Counted from the stretch's first letter, positions 35,646 to 44,419 are shown. The stretch is DNA of 64,000 bases from Streptomyces violaceusniger (GCA_005405945.1 BJHW01000001.1:7626001-7690000), one strand, 5' to 3'. Program-made: numbers and translations. Notes: generated by a model from the letters alone, not told the origin.

Positions 35646-37100
35646 TCAGGCGGGCCGGAACCAGGTGCCCAGGGCCTCGTGCAGACCGTCGTTCGTGGTG
35701 CCCTGCCAGGCGATGTAGCAGTCGGGGCGGAGCAGGAGGGCGGTGTCGAGGCCGGGGACGGTCGCGGTGTCGACGTGGGGTGACCAGGGGCCCGGGTCGA
35801 GGGTGCCGGTGGGGTCCAGGAGGAGGGGGCGGGCGGTGCGGGTCAGGTCGGGCAGGCCCGGGAGGTCCGGGGACCAGTGGCCGACAAGGGGGCCGGTCGC
35901 CGGTCCCATGGCGTAGGTGATGTCCGCGCCGGAGAGCAGCCCCGCGAGGTGCCGCCGGGTCGCGGGCTGGTCCAGCAGCTCGCCGAACAGTTCGCGCAGC
36001 GCGGTCACATCGCCGCCCGGCCGGGTCAGCAGCGACTGCGCCTGGGTGTGCATGGCGACCCGCCGCGCCGCCGGGTGCCGCTCCGACTCGTACGTGTCGA
36101 GCAGCCCCTCCGCCGCGTGGCCGCGCACCACGGCGGCCAGCTTCCAGCCGAGGTTCACCGCGTCCTGGAGGCCCAGGTTGAGCCCCGGGCCGCCGATCGC
36201 CGAGTGCACATGCGCGGCGTCGCCGAGCAGCAGGACGCGGCCCGCGCGGTATCGCTCGGCGATCCGGGTGTTGCCACCGAACAGCCGCCGCATCAGATGG
36301 GGTCCCGGCCCGGTCGGCGGGGAGAGGGCGATGTCCGCGCCGAGCACCCGGCGGGCGCTGGCCCGCAGCTCGTCCAGCGATGCCTCGCCCTCGGCCGGCT
36401 GCCCCCATTCCACGGTGCTCAACGCCGGGTCGCGGCCCGGGAACGGCGCCCAGGTGATCAGGCCGTGCTCGGTGCGCAGATGCTGGAACGGCGGTATGAC
36501 GCCGAAACCGGGCACGGTCAGGCCGCCGTCGGCACCGATGGCGTCCGGGGCCACGCTCACCTGCGCGGTGCGCGACACCGAGTCGTCCGTCGTCACGCCG
36601 GGGAACGCGATCCCGGCGAGCTTGCGGACCGCGCTGCGCCCGCCGTCGGCGCCGACCACGAACTCCGCCTCGATCGGGTCCCGTTCGCGCAGCTCGACCG
36701 TCACCGACTTCTCGCCCTGCGTCAGGCCGGTGACCTCGTGGCCGCGCCGGATCTCGACGCCCAGCTCCGCCGCGCGCTCGGCGAGCATGGACTCGATCCG
36801 GCGCTGCGGCACCATGAGCGTGTACAGCGGGTTGTCCGGCAGGTCGCTCAGATCGAGCGGGAACGCGCCGAACGTGAAGCGGGGCGCCGGTTCGGGTGTG
36901 GTGTGGGGCGCGGTCAGCCGCTCGTACAGCCCGCGCCGGTCGAGCAGACGCACGACCTGGCCCACGAGGCCGTTGGCGCGCTGCTTGTCGTCCGGTGCGG
37001 TGAGTCGTTCCAGGACGACCGGACGCACACCGGCCAGGGCGAGTTCGCAGGCGAGCATCAGGCCGTTGGGCCCCGCGCCTGCGATGACGACCTCGATCAT
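35646..37100 (-). CDS. FAD-dependent aromatic monooxygenase
   Basis: 484 residues, class A flavoprotein hydroxylase (PheA/TfdB-like). It has the FAD dinucleotide motif I-A-G-A-G-P-N-G-L near the start, the D-G motif G-A-D-G-G-R-S near 160, and the second FAD motif L-G-D-A-A-H-x-H with G-G-x-G-L-N-L-G-L-Q-D-A near 285. A thioredoxin-like C-terminal domain completes the family length. Relatives include rifampicin monooxygenases and antibiotic-tailoring hydroxylases. It lies 33 bp downstream of a TetR gene on the same strand, so an inducible detoxification operon is likely. The substrate is unknown. Confidence 0.88.
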   Translation of the reverse strand: MIEVVIAGAGPNGLMLACELALAGVRPVVLERLTAPDDKQRANGLVGQVVRLLDRRGLYERLTAPHTTPEPAPRFTFGAFPLDLSDLPDNPLYTLMVPQRRIESMLAERAAELGVEIRRGHEVTGLTQGEKSVTVELRERDPIEAEFVVGADGGRSAVRKLAGIAFPGVTTDDSVSRTAQVSVAPDAIGADGGLTVPGFGVIPPFQHLRTEHGLITWAPFPGRDPALSTVEWGQPAEGEASLDELRASARRVLGADIALSPPTGPGPHLMRRLFGGNTRIAERYRAGRVLLLGDAAHVHSAIGGPGLNLGLQDAVNLGWKLAAVVRGHAAEGLLDTYESERHPAARRVAMHTQAQSLLTRPGGDVTALRELFGELLDQPATRRHLAGLLSGADITYAMGPATGPLVGHWSPDLPGLPDLTRTARPLLLDPTGTLDPGPWSPHVDTATVPGLDTALLLRPDCYIAWQGTTNDGLHEALGTWFRPA

Positions 37101-37133
37101 GAACTCCCCTTCGGGGCAGGTTGGTTGAGGGCT

Positions 37134-37742
37134 CTACGGGGTGGACAGCCCCGCCGCGAACCGGGCGAGGGCGTCCGTGAGCAGGCGGCTCACCGGCACG
37201 GCCGCGTCGGTGCGGAGATGGTGGGCGATGGCGGTGTTGACCGCGCCCATGACCGCCGAAGCGACGAGGTGCGGGTACAGGTCCCGCCGCAGGTCGCTGC
37301 CGGTGAGTTCGGCGACGGCCGCCGCGATCTCGGCCTCGGCGGTGGCCCCGGCCCGCGACATCTCGCCCCGCAGGGCCGGTTCGGCGACCATCACCCGCAC
37401 ACCCTCCGCCCACCGCTCCGCGTCGGCGACGGGCGGATGGGCGACCGCCTCCGCGTCCGGCGCGAACTGCCGCAGCACGGACTCGGTGATCGCGTCCCAC
37501 AGCGGCTCGCCCGGCCGTTCGCGCAACGCCTCCGCGACGCGCAGACAGCGGTCGAGGTGGCGGAAGACGATCGCCTCCGCCTTGCTCGAGAAGTAGTTGT
37601 TGAACGTACGCGGCGAGACCCCGGCCGCCTCGGCGATGTCCTCCACCTTGACCTTGTCGAACCCGCGCTCCACGGTCAGCCGCACGGCGGCCCAGCTGAG
37701 CGCGGCATGCGTCTGGGCCTTCTTCCGCTCTCGCAGTCCCAT
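37134..37742 (-). CDS. TetR-family regulator of the monooxygenase
   Basis: 202 residues from the ATG at 37742. The helix-turn-helix has V-E-D-I-A-E-A-A-G-V-S-P-R-T-F-N-N-Y-F near residues 30-50; the C-terminal part resembles the MftR-type/TetR_C_17 ligand domain. The monooxygenase follows 33 bp downstream on the same strand, and a strong palindrome lies 18 bp upstream of the start, so it probably represses the two-gene unit and responds to the monooxygenase substrate. Confidence 0.9.
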   Translation of the reverse strand: MGLRERKKAQTHAALSWAAVRLTVERGFDKVKVEDIAEAAGVSPRTFNNYFSSKAEAIVFRHLDRCLRVAEALRERPGEPLWDAITESVLRQFAPDAEAVAHPPVADAERWAEGVRVMVAEPALRGEMSRAGATAEAEIAAAVAELTGSDLRRDLYPHLVASAVMGAVNTAIAHHLRTDAAVPVSRLLTDALARFAAGLSTP

Positions 37743-37759
37743 GCGGGGAGCGTAGCAAA

Positions 37760-37778
37760 ATTTGCGTGCCCCGCAAAT
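37760..37778. promoter_or_regulatory. TetR operator
   Basis: Perfect inverted repeat ATTTGCG-tgccc-CGCAAAT directly upstream of the TetR start, in an A/T-rich spot. A further CGCAA half-site follows at about 37789. Confidence 0.65.
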
Positions 37779-37795
37779 ATGCGGTCCCCGCAAGT

Positions 37796-38983
37796 TCAGG
37801 CGCCGAGCGGGCGGCGATCCCTGTCCGGAATGTGCCACGCGTAGTGGCGTCCGTCGGCTTCGCGGACATAGCCGAAACGGTCCTGAGCGGGGCGCCCGTG
37901 GTCGTTCCACCACTGCCAGGCGGCCTCGGCCTGCCGCCACAGGTCGGCGCTTCCGCCGTACGTGACGGTGGTGGTGGGTCCATCGGCGATCGGCGCGCGT
38001 GCCCATGTGCCATCGCGCCGCTGGAGCTGGAGCGACATGGCCCCGGTGTCGTCGTCCACGTGATAGACCAGCTCGGCGCCGGGAAGGTGGAAGGCGAGCA
38101 GCAGCCGGAACGGGTAGTGCGCGCGGATGTCGGCAGCGGTGAGCGAGGTGGTACGGCACCCGCCGTGGGGTGCGTAAGGCGCCCGCCCGAGGCGCCGGTA
38201 GGCATGCGCGTCACCGCGGGCGGCCATGAAGCGGCCCGTTGTGGTGGTGAAACGGCCCACGGCGCGTCCCTCTTCCTCCACGGTCAGCCGGACCAGACCA
38301 CCCTCGATGCCCATGGACACGTCGGCGAGGATCGCGCCGCCGGGCCGGGTCTGCTCGATCCAGGCGGCCGGGATACGGGGGACCGAGCAGGTGGCGATGA
38401 TCCGGTCGAACGGGGTGTGGTGCCCCGGGAAGCCTTGTTGCCCGTCTCGGGCGGCGAGGTGTGGCCGGTACCCCACGGAGGCGAGCCGGCCACGGGCGGC
38501 TTCCACGAGATCGGGCGAGACGTCGACGGAATACACAAGGCGATCGCCCAGCCGGGCGCACAGGAGCGCGGCGTTGTACCCCGTGCCGGTACCGACTTCC
38601 AGCACCCGGTGACCGTCCGCCACGTTCAGGTTCTCCAGCATCTGTGCCATGAGGCTGGGCAGTGTGCTGGAGGATGTCGGAATACCGGTCCACGCCCGCT
38701 CGCCGACGCGTTCGGCGGTCTCGGGGTCAAGTGCCGTGACGAGGGTCTGGTCGCTGTAGACGGCGGCTTGCCAGGCGTCATGGTCGGCCACGTCATGCCG
38801 CCGCCATACGGTGATGCCCCTGCTGTCGGCCTCCTGTCCGTACCACTCGCGCACGAAGACATGGCGCGGCACCCTGGCGAACGCCTCGGCCCATGCGGCC
38901 GAACGGATCGCTCCCACCTGCTGCAACTCCTTGACCATGGAGTGCGGTTGCGGTGGCGTGCCGTCGAAGAGAGGGGCACTCAC
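37796..38983 (-). CDS. Protein-isoaspartate-methyltransferase-like enzyme
   Basis: 395 residues from the GTG at 38983, overlapping the stop of the upstream ATPase gene (GTGA). The N-terminal half is PCMT-like: V-P-R-H-V-F-V near residue 37, then the SAM motif V-L-E-V-G-T-G-T-G-Y-N-A-A-L near 120 and F-D-R-I-I-A-T-C-S-V near 190. The C-terminal 180 residues are a separate alpha/beta region found in actinobacterial relatives, where such genes accompany RiPP or XRE/DUF397 modules. True isoaspartate repair is doubtful; peptide modification is possible. No precursor peptide was recognised nearby. Confidence 0.85.
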   Translation of the reverse strand: MSAPLFDGTPPQPHSMVKELQQVGAIRSAAWAEAFARVPRHVFVREWYGQEADSRGITVWRRHDVADHDAWQAAVYSDQTLVTALDPETAERVGERAWTGIPTSSSTLPSLMAQMLENLNVADGHRVLEVGTGTGYNAALLCARLGDRLVYSVDVSPDLVEAARGRLASVGYRPHLAARDGQQGFPGHHTPFDRIIATCSVPRIPAAWIEQTRPGGAILADVSMGIEGGLVRLTVEEEGRAVGRFTTTTGRFMAARGDAHAYRRLGRAPYAPHGGCRTTSLTAADIRAHYPFRLLLAFHLPGAELVYHVDDDTGAMSLQLQRRDGTWARAPIADGPTTTVTYGGSADLWRQAEAAWQWWNDHGRPAQDRFGYVREADGRHYAWHIPDRDRRPLGA

Positions 38984-39441
38984 GCGGGTACTCCTTTTCC
39001 CTGCGAGGCGGCCAGGCCCAGCTCGGCCCAGATCTCCTTGCCGATGGTGCGTTCGCGGAGGCCCCAACGGTCCGCGAGGGCTCGGACGATGAGCAGGCCG
39101 CGGCCGTGCTTGTCGCGGGGCGACGGGCGGCGGGGTCTCGGGAGCCGCTCGCCCCGGGGGTCGGATACGGCGATCCGGAGGCGGGTTTTGGTGAGCGTGA
39201 GCTGCACGCGGAAGAGCCGCCCGGGTACGTGTCCGTGCCGCATGGCGTTGGTGGCCAGCTCCGACACGATGAGCGCCGTGTCGTCGGCGAGTGCGGGGTG
39301 CCCCCACTCGGCGATGAGGCGTGCGGTGTGCTGGCGGGCCCTGGTCACGCTTATCGGTGTCGGGACGTAGTCGACGTGGGCCTCCTGGGCGACGGGGTCG
39401 CTGGGGTCCGGGATCCGGGGGTCTTGGGGCGCGAATGCCAT
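38980..39441 (-). CDS. RsbW-like ATP-binding protein
   Basis: 153 residues, HATPase_c_2 (anti-sigma-factor kinase-like). N-box E-L-A-T-N-A-M-R-H near residue 66, G1 V-S-D-P-R-G-E near 95, G2 H-G-R-G-L-L-I-V near 118. Streptomycetes carry many such small ATPases next to XRE/DUF397 regulators. It is divergent from the XRE gene at 39635 and coupled to the methyltransferase downstream. The partner is unknown. Confidence 0.88.
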   Translation of the reverse strand: MAFAPQDPRIPDPSDPVAQEAHVDYVPTPISVTRARQHTARLIAEWGHPALADDTALIVSELATNAMRHGHVPGRLFRVQLTLTKTRLRIAVSDPRGERLPRPRRPSPRDKHGRGLLIVRALADRWGLRERTIGKEIWAELGLAASQGKGVPA

Positions 39442-39535
39442 CGCGTACCTCCAGTGGGCAGGGCAGGGCGGAGCGCGTCCGCCAACTGACGTCCCTGTGC
39501 GAGCGGTTCATTACGGACCGTAGCCCCGCGATGGT

Positions 39536-39572
39536 GATCGGTTCAACTCCACTGAAGAAAATTCAACCGATC
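39536..39572. promoter_or_regulatory. Inverted repeat in ATPase/XRE divergent promoter
   Basis: GATCGGTT (39536-39543) and AACCGATC (39565-39572) flank an A-rich 21-bp spacer in the 193-bp gap between the divergent ATPase and XRE genes. Spacer length is two helix turns, which suits a dimeric regulator such as the XRE protein. Confidence 0.5.
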
Positions 39573-39634
39573 TCGCTTGCGGGGCGCGCCGCTACGCTCC
39601 AGACTGGCGTCACATCACGGAGGAGAGGTACGCG

Positions 39635-40516
39635 GTGACAGAGGGTCAGTCCACCCAAGGGAACAGCACATCAAGCGTCTTGGGGAGGAGACTGGGCGCC
39701 GAGCTGACGAGCCTCCGGACCAGAGCGGGCCTGACGCAGACGCACGCGGCGAAGGCGCTCAGCGCTTCGACGGGCAAGGTCGCGAAGATGGAGGGCGGGT
39801 GGGTTCCCATCCGGGACCCGGACATCCGCGCCCTGTGCGCGTTGTACGGCGCCAACGACCCCGCGACCGTCGGCGGGTTGCTGGAGCTGGCGCGCATCGA
39901 CCGCGAACGCCGTAAGGCGAAGGGTTGGTGGAACGAGGCCGCGTTCACCGGCACCATGAAGGAGTACGTGCCGCTGGAGAATGCCGCCACCGCGATCAAG
40001 GCGTGGCAGGTTTCCTTCATTCCGGGCCTGCTCCAGACCGTTGGCTACGCTCGATCGGTGCGCCGAGCGACCGTGCCGGACGAGCTTCCGGACCGCGTGG
40101 AGGAGTTCGCCGCCTCCAGGGCCGCGCGGCAACGCAGGCTTTCAGGCGAGTCGCCACTCTCCCTCTGGGCCGTCATTCCGGAGGCGGCGCTGCGTATTCC
40201 CGGGGCCGAGCCCGCAATGGCGCGTGAGCAGTTGTCGAGCCTCCTCGACTGGGGAGAGCGGCCGAATGTCACCATCCAGGTACTCCCGTTCAGCGCCGGA
40301 CTTGTCGCGAGTCTCACAGGCTCTTTCAACATCCTCTCGTTCGCGGAGCCCGGGGCCATGGACGTGGTCTACATGGAGCTACCGCTCTCCGAAACGTGGG
40401 TGGAGGGTGGCGATGGAGTCGCGCGACACGCAAAACTGTTCGAGGAGACCGCGAGGATGGCTCTCCCCGAAGCCGAGTCCCGTACCTTCATCGGGACGCT
40501 GATCAAGAAACTGTGA
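39635..40516 (+). CDS. XRE-family regulator with DUF5753 (WhiJ-like)
   Basis: 293 residues from the GTG at 39635, with GGAGGAGAGG upstream. The helix-turn-helix is residues 18-75 (L-R-T-R-A-G-L-T-Q-T-H-A-A-K-A-L); the rest is DUF5753, recognisable by A-W-Q-V-S-F-I-P-G-L-L-Q-T near 125. These regulators work with the small DUF397 proteins encoded downstream, as in the WhiJ system of S. coelicolor, where they influence development. Confidence 0.9.
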   Translation: MTEGQSTQGNSTSSVLGRRLGAELTSLRTRAGLTQTHAAKALSASTGKVAKMEGGWVPIRDPDIRALCALYGANDPATVGGLLELARIDRERRKAKGWWNEAAFTGTMKEYVPLENAATAIKAWQVSFIPGLLQTVGYARSVRRATVPDELPDRVEEFAASRAARQRRLSGESPLSLWAVIPEAALRIPGAEPAMAREQLSSLLDWGERPNVTIQVLPFSAGLVASLTGSFNILSFAEPGAMDVVYMELPLSETWVEGGDGVARHAKLFEETARMALPEAESRTFIGTLIKKL

Positions 40517-40520
40517 GCTC

Positions 40521-40697
40521 ATGACGACCTTCGACTTCCGCAAGTCGAGCTACAGCAACGGAACGCAGGAGTGCGTCGAGGTGGCCACGAACGTGCCTGG
40601 CGCCGTGGCGATACGTGACTCCAAGAAGCCGGACGGGCCCATACTCCAGTTCACCCCAGCCGCGTGGGCGGCCTTTCACGCCAAGCTGATCAAGTAG
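40521..40697 (+). CDS. DUF397 protein 1
   Basis: 58 residues, short, with the complete DUF397 pattern: F-R-K-S-S-Y-S-N-G near residue 6, E-C-V-E-V-A, V-A-I-R-D-S-K, and the ending F-T-P-A-A-W-A-A-F. It starts 4 bp after the XRE stop, so the two are co-translated. DUF397 proteins are thought to antagonise or partner the adjacent XRE regulator. Confidence 0.9.
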   Translation: MTTFDFRKSSYSNGTQECVEVATNVPGAVAIRDSKKPDGPILQFTPAAWAAFHAKLIK

Positions 40698-40706
40698 GTA
40701 CGAGCC

Positions 40707-40895
40707 GTGCCTGCTTTCGCATTCCGCAAGTCGAGCCATAGCGACCCAGAGCGCGAATGCGTCGAGGTGGCCACGAACGTGTCCGACGTCGTGGCGGTAC
40801 GCGACTCCAAGGACCCGGAGGGTCGAATACTCCGGTTCACCCCCGCCGCGTGGGCGGCCTTCCAGGCCGCCCACGTCGGCGGGCCTCAAGCGTGA
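40707..40895 (+). CDS. DUF397 protein 2
   Basis: 62 residues from a GTG 9 bp after the first DUF397 gene. Same motifs (F-R-K-S-S-H-S, C-V-E-V-A-T-N-V, V-R-D-S-K-D-P-E-G, F-T-P-A-A-W-A-A-F). It is a clear tandem duplicate of the previous gene. Part of it is nearly repeated at 41505-41593. Confidence 0.9.
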   Translation: MPAFAFRKSSHSDPERECVEVATNVSDVVAVRDSKDPEGRILRFTPAAWAAFQAAHVGGPQA

Positions 40896-40951
40896 GCGAG
40901 CCCGTGGTGCCTGCGGAAGCAGACACCACGGGCCATGGAGGGGTGTCCGGG

Positions 40952-41344
40952 TCACCACCAGATGGTGCAGGCGACGTCCGGATAGTTGCTGGCCTTGCCG
41001 CAGGCCCGCATGAGGTTGCCCTTGTTGTTGAACGCGTCGGTGTGGTTGCTGCCGCCGGTGTTGATCTTGGTGACGCTGAGCTGGTTCCAGGTTCGGCCGC
41101 CGTCGTAACTGCGGTCCACCCACACCAGGTCACCCGGGGAGCCGAAGATCCTGCCCCAGGCGCATGTCCCGTTGTACCGCAGCTCGATGCCGCGGGAGTG
41201 GGTCGAGGCGGACGCGACCGTCCTGGCGTTGTTGGTGTTGCAGCCTTCGGCGGCCTGAGCCGGAGCCGCTGCCACCCCGGTGAGCATGGCTCCGGTGAGC
41301 CCCGCTGCGGCGATGGTCCCGAGGAGGGCGTTGCGCGTACCCAT
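40952..41344 (-). CDS. Small secreted protein (DUF2690-like)
   Basis: 130 residues. Signal peptide with A-P-A-Q-A-A cleavage region near residue 31, then about 98 residues containing four cysteines and the segment I-E-L-R-Y-N-G-T-C-A-W-G-R-I typical of DUF2690. The start ATG at 41344 has GGAAGGGA upstream. The function is unknown; four cysteines suggest two disulphides. Confidence 0.82.
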   Translation of the reverse strand: MGTRNALLGTIAAAGLTGAMLTGVAAAPAQAAEGCNTNNARTVASASTHSRGIELRYNGTCAWGRIFGSPGDLVWVDRSYDGGRTWNQLSVTKINTGGSNHTDAFNNKGNLMRACGKASNYPDVACTIWW

Positions 41345-41504
41345 GGCTGGTGTCCCTTCCGATTGTGTGAGTCGCTCATTCAGCGACATTCCGGGTGTAC
41401 CGCAAGCCCGCCGGGACCGGTCCCGCCCGGTGTGGATGGATATGGCCTGAAAACGCCGTTGACGTTGGTCCCCGGGCTCGCCACGGCGGGAGCCGCCACC
41501 GGGA

Positions 41505-41593
41505 GACTCCAAGGACCCGGAGGGGCGAATACTCCGTTCATCCCTGCCGCCTGGACGGCCTTCCAACGTGCCCTCAGAGCATCGAACGGGTGA
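41505..41593 (+). pseudogene. DUF397 3' fragment
   Basis: The first 16 bases are identical to the DUF397 gene at 40807-40822, and the reading continues D-S-K-D-P-E-G-R-I-L. One base later the frame changes to F-I-P-A-A-W-T-A-F-Q-R-A-L before a TGA. There is no start or N-terminal half. It is a decayed third copy; its end overlaps the convergent SDR gene. Confidence 0.65.
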
Positions 41594-42317
41594 GGTCGCC
41601 GTCCACGGCGATCGTGGTGCCCGTGGCGTACGAGGCCAACGGCGCGGCGAGGAAGCAGACGACGGCCGCGAGTTCGTCCGGTGTGCCGAACCGCCCCATG
41701 GGGATGTCATCCGTGGCGTCCGTCGGCACGCCGTCCGGGTAGAGCTCGTGCACTCGGGACGTCAGAATCCGGCCGGGTGCCACGCAGTTGACCGCGATGC
41801 CGTCCGGTGCCAGTTCGTTGGCCAGCGTCTTGAGGTATCCGGTCACCCCGGGCCGGATCAGGTTGGACAGCGCGACCAGTGACGTCGGCTCCTTCACCGT
41901 GGTCGTCGTCACCGCGACGATCCGGCCGTATGGGCTGCGCCGTAGATGGGGTACGGCGGCGCCGACCATACGGACCAGGGGCAGCAGCAGCGTGCGGAAC
42001 GCGTCGTGCGCGGCGTGCTCGTCGATCTCCAGCGCGCTACCCGGACGCGGCCCTCCCGTGTTCCACACCAGGATGTCGACACCGCCGAAGCGGCTGACGG
42101 TGTGCTCGACGACCCGTTCCGCCGCACCCTCCTCGGAGAGGTCGGCGACCAGGGGAACGGCGCCGATACGCATCGCCTCCGACTCCAGGCTCGCCCGGCA
42201 CCGGGCGACGGCGACGACGTTGGCGCCCTCGCCGGACAGGCGTTCCGCTATGGCCAGCCCCAGCCCGGACGAGGCGCCGCAGACGATCGCGGTCCGGCCT
42301 TTGAGCATGAGATCCAT
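41574..42317 (-). CDS. Atypical short-chain dehydrogenase/reductase
   Basis: 247 residues from the ATG at 42317 with GGAAGGA upstream. Cofactor motif G-A-S-S-G-L-G near residue 13 and N-T-G-G near 85 are normal. The catalytic Tyr-x-x-x-Lys is replaced (L-S-N-L-I-R-P-G-V-T-G-Y-L-K), as in the BKR-like SDR subgroup whose members keep the fold but use a different or no proton relay. The C-terminal Rossmann part is complete. It lies 32 bp downstream of the hydrolase gene and is probably co-transcribed with it. Confidence 0.88.
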   Translation of the reverse strand: MDLMLKGRTAIVCGASSGLGLAIAERLSGEGANVVAVARCRASLESEAMRIGAVPLVADLSEEGAAERVVEHTVSRFGGVDILVWNTGGPRPGSALEIDEHAAHDAFRTLLLPLVRMVGAAVPHLRRSPYGRIVAVTTTTVKEPTSLVALSNLIRPGVTGYLKTLANELAPDGIAVNCVAPGRILTSRVHELYPDGVPTDATDDIPMGRFGTPDELAAVVCFLAAPLASYATGTTIAVDGDLTRSML

Positions 42318-42349
42318 GGTTGTCCTTCCATGAGGGTCGGGGGCGAGGG

Positions 42350-43374
42350 TCAGGACGCCGGTGATCGTCGGACGCGGAGCACCTCGCGCAGGATGGCACT
42401 GGTCTCCTCGGGGCTCTCCAGGGGCCAGAAGTGCCCCCGGTGACGTACCGGACCTCGACGCCGGCCGCATGGGGAATGTGCTCGGCGGCGTCGGCGTAGA
42501 ACTCGCGGGGCTGGGTGCGTGAGTCCCGGCCCTGCAGCAGGGTCACCGGCGCGCGCCAGCGCGGGATCAGGTCGCCGCGCCGCTCGATCCACTCCTTCCG
42601 GAAGGTGGAGGCCATGTTGTAACGCGGGACGGCGCGGGTGATCCCGGGATGCGAGTACTCCTGGATGACGCGGCGCATGTCCTCGTCGGCCACCGGCAGA
42701 TTCCCGACGGAGGCGTACGACCAGACGACGAACCGTTTCGGGTCCTCCATCAGCCCGCTCCACGGAGCCTCGGCGAGGAGGTCGTCCTGCGGGGCGAGGT
42801 CGGGGTGGAAGTGGTGGAGGTGCTGCTCACCGCGCACATAGTGGCGGACCCGGCCGGGATGGGCGGCGGCGATGTGGTCGCCCTGTACTGTGCCCCGGTC
42901 GTGGGTGACCAGGGTGAAGCGATCCACCCCGATCGCGTCGAGCAGCGCGACGAGTTGCCCGGCCGCGCCGGAGTGCCGGTAGTCGCCTCGTCCCTTCTCC
43001 GACTGTCCATAGCCTTTGAGGTCGATGGCGATGCAGCGGTACGAGTCCGCGAGCGCGGCCATCTGGTGGTGCCAGAGGAACCATGAGTCGGGCATCCCGT
43101 GCAGGAACACCACGGGCTCTCCGGTACCGGCCCCCGTCCCGGTCTCCACGTAGTGCCACCGGACCGTTTCGTGGTCGCCCGGGACATCCGCGAAGTGGTG
43201 GGTGAACACGGCCCCGTCGACTTCCTCGGTGTCCCCGTCGTGATCCGCGGGGCGGGGCCGCACATCGGCGTAGCGCTCAAGGCGCCGGGCCACGAGGGCG
43301 TCGGGCGGCACGAAGCCCTCGATGGCCTGCCGTGCCCGCACGGGCAGCTCGGTGTAGCGCCACTCATGGTCCAT
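42350..43374 (-). CDS. Alpha/beta hydrolase (epoxide-hydrolase/dehalogenase type, one frame break)
   Basis: 341 residues after restoring a G at 42434-42438 (V-T-G-G-H-F-W-P ending; the His there is the catalytic histidine). Oxyanion H-G-M-P-D-S-W near residue 95, nucleophile elbow V-T-H-D-R-G near 160 with Asp as nucleophile, which fits haloacid dehalogenase or epoxide hydrolase members. It is divergent from the LysR gene at 43484, so it is a likely LysR target together with the SDR. Confidence 0.85.
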
Positions 43375-43456
43375 CGACGTTTCCTCCGGAGGGCTTGGTT
43401 CGGGCCGGTCCGTTCACCCTCACTCCGGTGCACCCAGCACGTCCAACGATGTCTAC

Positions 43457-43471
43457 TGCTGGGCCCCAGCA
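43457..43471. promoter_or_regulatory. LysR-type operator
   Basis: Perfect inverted repeat TGCTGGG-c-CCCAGCA in the divergent promoter of the hydrolase and LysR genes. A T-N(n)-A type dyad is expected there. Confidence 0.6.
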
Positions 43472-43483
43472 CGATTGGTGATA

Positions 43484-44419
43484 ATGGGCGGCGTGGAACT
43501 GCGCCATCTCGAGTACTTCCTCGCGGTCGCCGACACCGGCAGCTTCACCCGCGCGGCGAAGACGCTGCACGTCGTCCAGTCAGGCGTGTCGGCGACGGTC
43601 AGGGCACTGGAACGGGAGCTGGGATCGGCCCTGTTCACCCGGAGCCCCCAGGAAGTCATACTGACGGCGGCCGGACGGGCCTTCCTGCCCCGGGCGCGAG
43701 AGACCCTCGACGCCGCGCGCGCCGCCAAGGACGCCGTTCACCGGACACAGGGCGCCTTGCACGGCACGGTCACGGTCGGCACGCAGACCTCGATCGACCT
43801 CGTCGACCTGCCCGGTCTTCTGGCCGCGCTGCGCGCCCGGCATCCCGGTGTCACGGTGCGGCTGCGAGCGGCGATGGCGGGATCGGCGGGCCTGGCGGAG
43901 CATCTGCGCGACGGTCGACTCGACGTCGCCTTCCTCTCCCTGCCCGGGCCGTCACCGGCCGATCTCACCACCCGGCTGCTGGCCACCGTACCCATGGCCG
44001 TGTACGTGGCCGACTCACATCCGCTGGCCGGGGCGGGCCGGGTGCCACTGGCGCGACTGGCCGAGTTCCCGTTCATCGACTCCCCGCCGGGCTTCGGCAA
44101 TCGCACCGTGGTCGACCGGGCATTCGCCGCCGCGGGCGTGGAGAGGGAAGTATCCGTCGAGGTCGCGGACATCGGCACCGCCGTCGACTTCATCCGGGCG
44201 GGGCTGGGCATCGGCTTTCTCGGCGATTTGCTGGTCCCTGACCGGACCGGCCTCGACACGGTGCGGGTGGCGGACCACGAACTGCGCTGGCAGCTCACCG
44301 TCGCCACCGCCGCGACCCGGCGCCCCAGCGCGGCCACCGAGGCGTTCCTGGACCTGCTCGCCGAACGACATCCCGCACCACTCCGGGGTGCCCTCACTCA
44401 GGCGCGCGACCCGGTGTGA
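43484..44419 (+). CDS. LysR-family regulator
   Basis: 311 residues. N-terminal helix-turn-helix with L-E-Y-F-L-A-V-A-D-T-G-S-F-T-R-A-A and V-Q-S-G-V-S-A-T-V-R-A-L-E, then a periplasmic-binding-like effector domain. I used the ATG at 43484; a GTG at 43493 is nearly as good. It is divergent from the hydrolase/SDR unit and overlaps the convergent peptidase end by 22 nt. Confidence 0.9.
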   Translation: MGGVELRHLEYFLAVADTGSFTRAAKTLHVVQSGVSATVRALERELGSALFTRSPQEVILTAAGRAFLPRARETLDAARAAKDAVHRTQGALHGTVTVGTQTSIDLVDLPGLLAALRARHPGVTVRLRAAMAGSAGLAEHLRDGRLDVAFLSLPGPSPADLTTRLLATVPMAVYVADSHPLAGAGRVPLARLAEFPFIDSPPGFGNRTVVDRAFAAAGVEREVSVEVADIGTAVDFIRAGLGIGFLGDLLVPDRTGLDTVRVADHELRWQLTVATAATRRPSAATEAFLDLLAERHPAPLRGALTQARDPV

